NCBI RefSeq assembly: GCF_001579845.1
Contig: NZ_CP007440.1
Location: 186,001-250,000, forward strand
Reading direction: 5' to 3'
From: Rhodoplanes sp. Z2-YC6860
GTDB lineage: Bacteria; Pseudomonadota; Alphaproteobacteria; Rhizobiales; Xanthobacteraceae
Length of the DNA stretch: 64,000 nt
The translations under genes and the position numbers were made by a program. The number at the start of each line of letters is the position of its first letter. Position 1 is the stretch's first letter. The notes under the pieces were generated by a model, which saw only the letters and a list, made by a program, of their open reading frames with translations, was not told the DNA's origin and did not search any database. This document shows, piece after piece, positions 63,444-64,000 of the stretch.

Positions 63444-64000
63444 ATGACCATCCCCAGTGGCACATCCGAAAACCAGGCGCGCAGCGGTCGTGAAACCATC
63501 GGACGCGTCGTCGCGGTGAGCGGCGCACAAGTCACCGTCGGTCTGAGCGCCGCCGCACCCTCCGATGGCGGGCGCCCCACCGTCGGCAAATTCCTCGGCA
63601 TCGTCAGCGGCGGCATCGTCACAGTCGGCATGATCACCGAGATCGCCGAGCGTCCGCTGCGCGACCAGGACCCGAGCTGCCGCAGCAGCGCCATCATGGA
63701 CCTGGTCGGCGAGATCCGCGTCAACACCTCGGGCGGCGCCTACTTTCAGCGCGGCATGACCGAATACCCGATGATCGGCGAGCCGGCCGTACTGATGAAC
63801 GAGCGCGAGCTGCGGCTGGTCTATTCAAGCCGCAGCGGCCGGCCCTGCAATGTCGGCCAGCTGCAGCAGGATCAAGCGATCCCGGCGCAGCTCGACGTTG
63901 AGCAGCTCGTCAACAAACATTTCGCGGTGCTCGGCACGACCGGTGTCGGCAAGTCCAACGGCGTCGCGCTCCTGCTGCAGCAGACGCTCGCGGAGCGGCC
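63444..64000 (+). CDS. HerA/DUF87-type ATPase (3' end beyond window)
   Basis: The reading frame stays open to the window end. The N-terminal HAS-barrel-like domain (ETIGRVVAVSGAQVTVGLSA, then GKFLGIVSGGIVTVGMITEI) is followed by LVNKHFAVLGTTGVGKSNGVALLL with Walker A GTTGVGKS (164-171 from the ATG at 63444). This is the layout of HerA-like bipolar translocases. A second half, with Walker B and arginine finger, must lie outside. Without it, the type (housekeeping or defence-associated) cannot be decided. Confidence 0.85.
   Translation, partial: MTIPSGTSENQARSGRETIGRVVAVSGAQVTVGLSAAAPSDGGRPTVGKFLGIVSGGIVTVGMITEIAERPLRDQDPSCRSSAIMDLVGEIRVNTSGGAYFQRGMTEYPMIGEPAVLMNERELRLVYSSRSGRPCNVGQLQQDQAIPAQLDVEQLVNKHFAVLGTTGVGKSNGVALLLQQTLAER

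Overview
The window reads as chromosomal DNA of a GC-rich alphaproteobacterium. The large NAD-glutamate dehydrogenase, a hemC-hemD-Mic60-hemY row, paired PII/ammonium-transporter genes, several orphan tripartite-tricarboxylate (Bug) binding proteins and many short palindromic intergenic repeats all fit the Hyphomicrobiales, close to Bradyrhizobiaceae/Xanthobacteraceae (Rhodopseudomonas- or Pseudolabrys-like). This placement is inferred from gene content; no rRNA is present.

Left part (1-6500): the tail of a collagen-like protein; a non-coding stretch holding copy 1 of a ~415 bp structured repeat; then a lower-GC block with a LuxR-type regulator and a tightly coupled kaiB-kaiC-hybrid histidine kinase operon (a KaiA-less timekeeping or stress module), closed by tRNA-Thr(CGU). 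6.7-11.6 kb: heme operon hemC-hemD-Mic60-hemY on the minus strand, divergent from tsaD-gpsA-EVE-DUF1761. 14.6-17 kb: an FAD oxidoreductase/glycosyltransferase pair. 17-26 kb: Bug protein, acs, L,D-transpeptidase, SdhAF4-like protein, RsmB-type methyltransferase, heparinase-like protein and purH. 26-31 kb: a GIY-YIG gene lying inside an inverted repeat pair, and the 1607-residue NAD-glutamate dehydrogenase.

31-38 kb is a catabolic/transport run (AhpD-like, Bug, NMT1-like binding protein, mandelate-racemase family, alpha/beta hydrolase, gamma-glutamyltransferase) ended by a complete IS630-type element. 39-44 kb: mscL, an unfamiliar glycosyltransferase-like protein, copy 2 of the structured repeat, a small PilZ-like protein, rlmJ, tRNA-Gly(GCC) and a prolyl-tRNA deacylase. 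44-50 kb: thioredoxin-TPR, Lon-N domain and Trm112 proteins, a GST, a UbiH-type hydroxylase, a secreted HELSH metalloprotease and tesB. 50-54 kb: tandem glnK-amt / glnK-amt, with a good sigma-54 promoter before the second pair. 54-64 kb: aminotransferase, ftsK, lolA, xth, an NMT1-like protein, a cyclic-nucleotide-binding protein, an OmpR-type regulator, a second L,D-transpeptidase and a HerA/DUF87 ATPase cut by the window end.

The strongest leads for new biology are: (1) the 415 bp repeat, whose two copies differ mostly in hairpin loops or by compensatory stem changes; (2) the GIY-YIG gene enclosed by the same inverted half-palindromes that occur gene-free elsewhere in the window; (3) the kaiBC-kinase operon with shared CTACTAG boxes upstream of both the regulator gene and kaiB.
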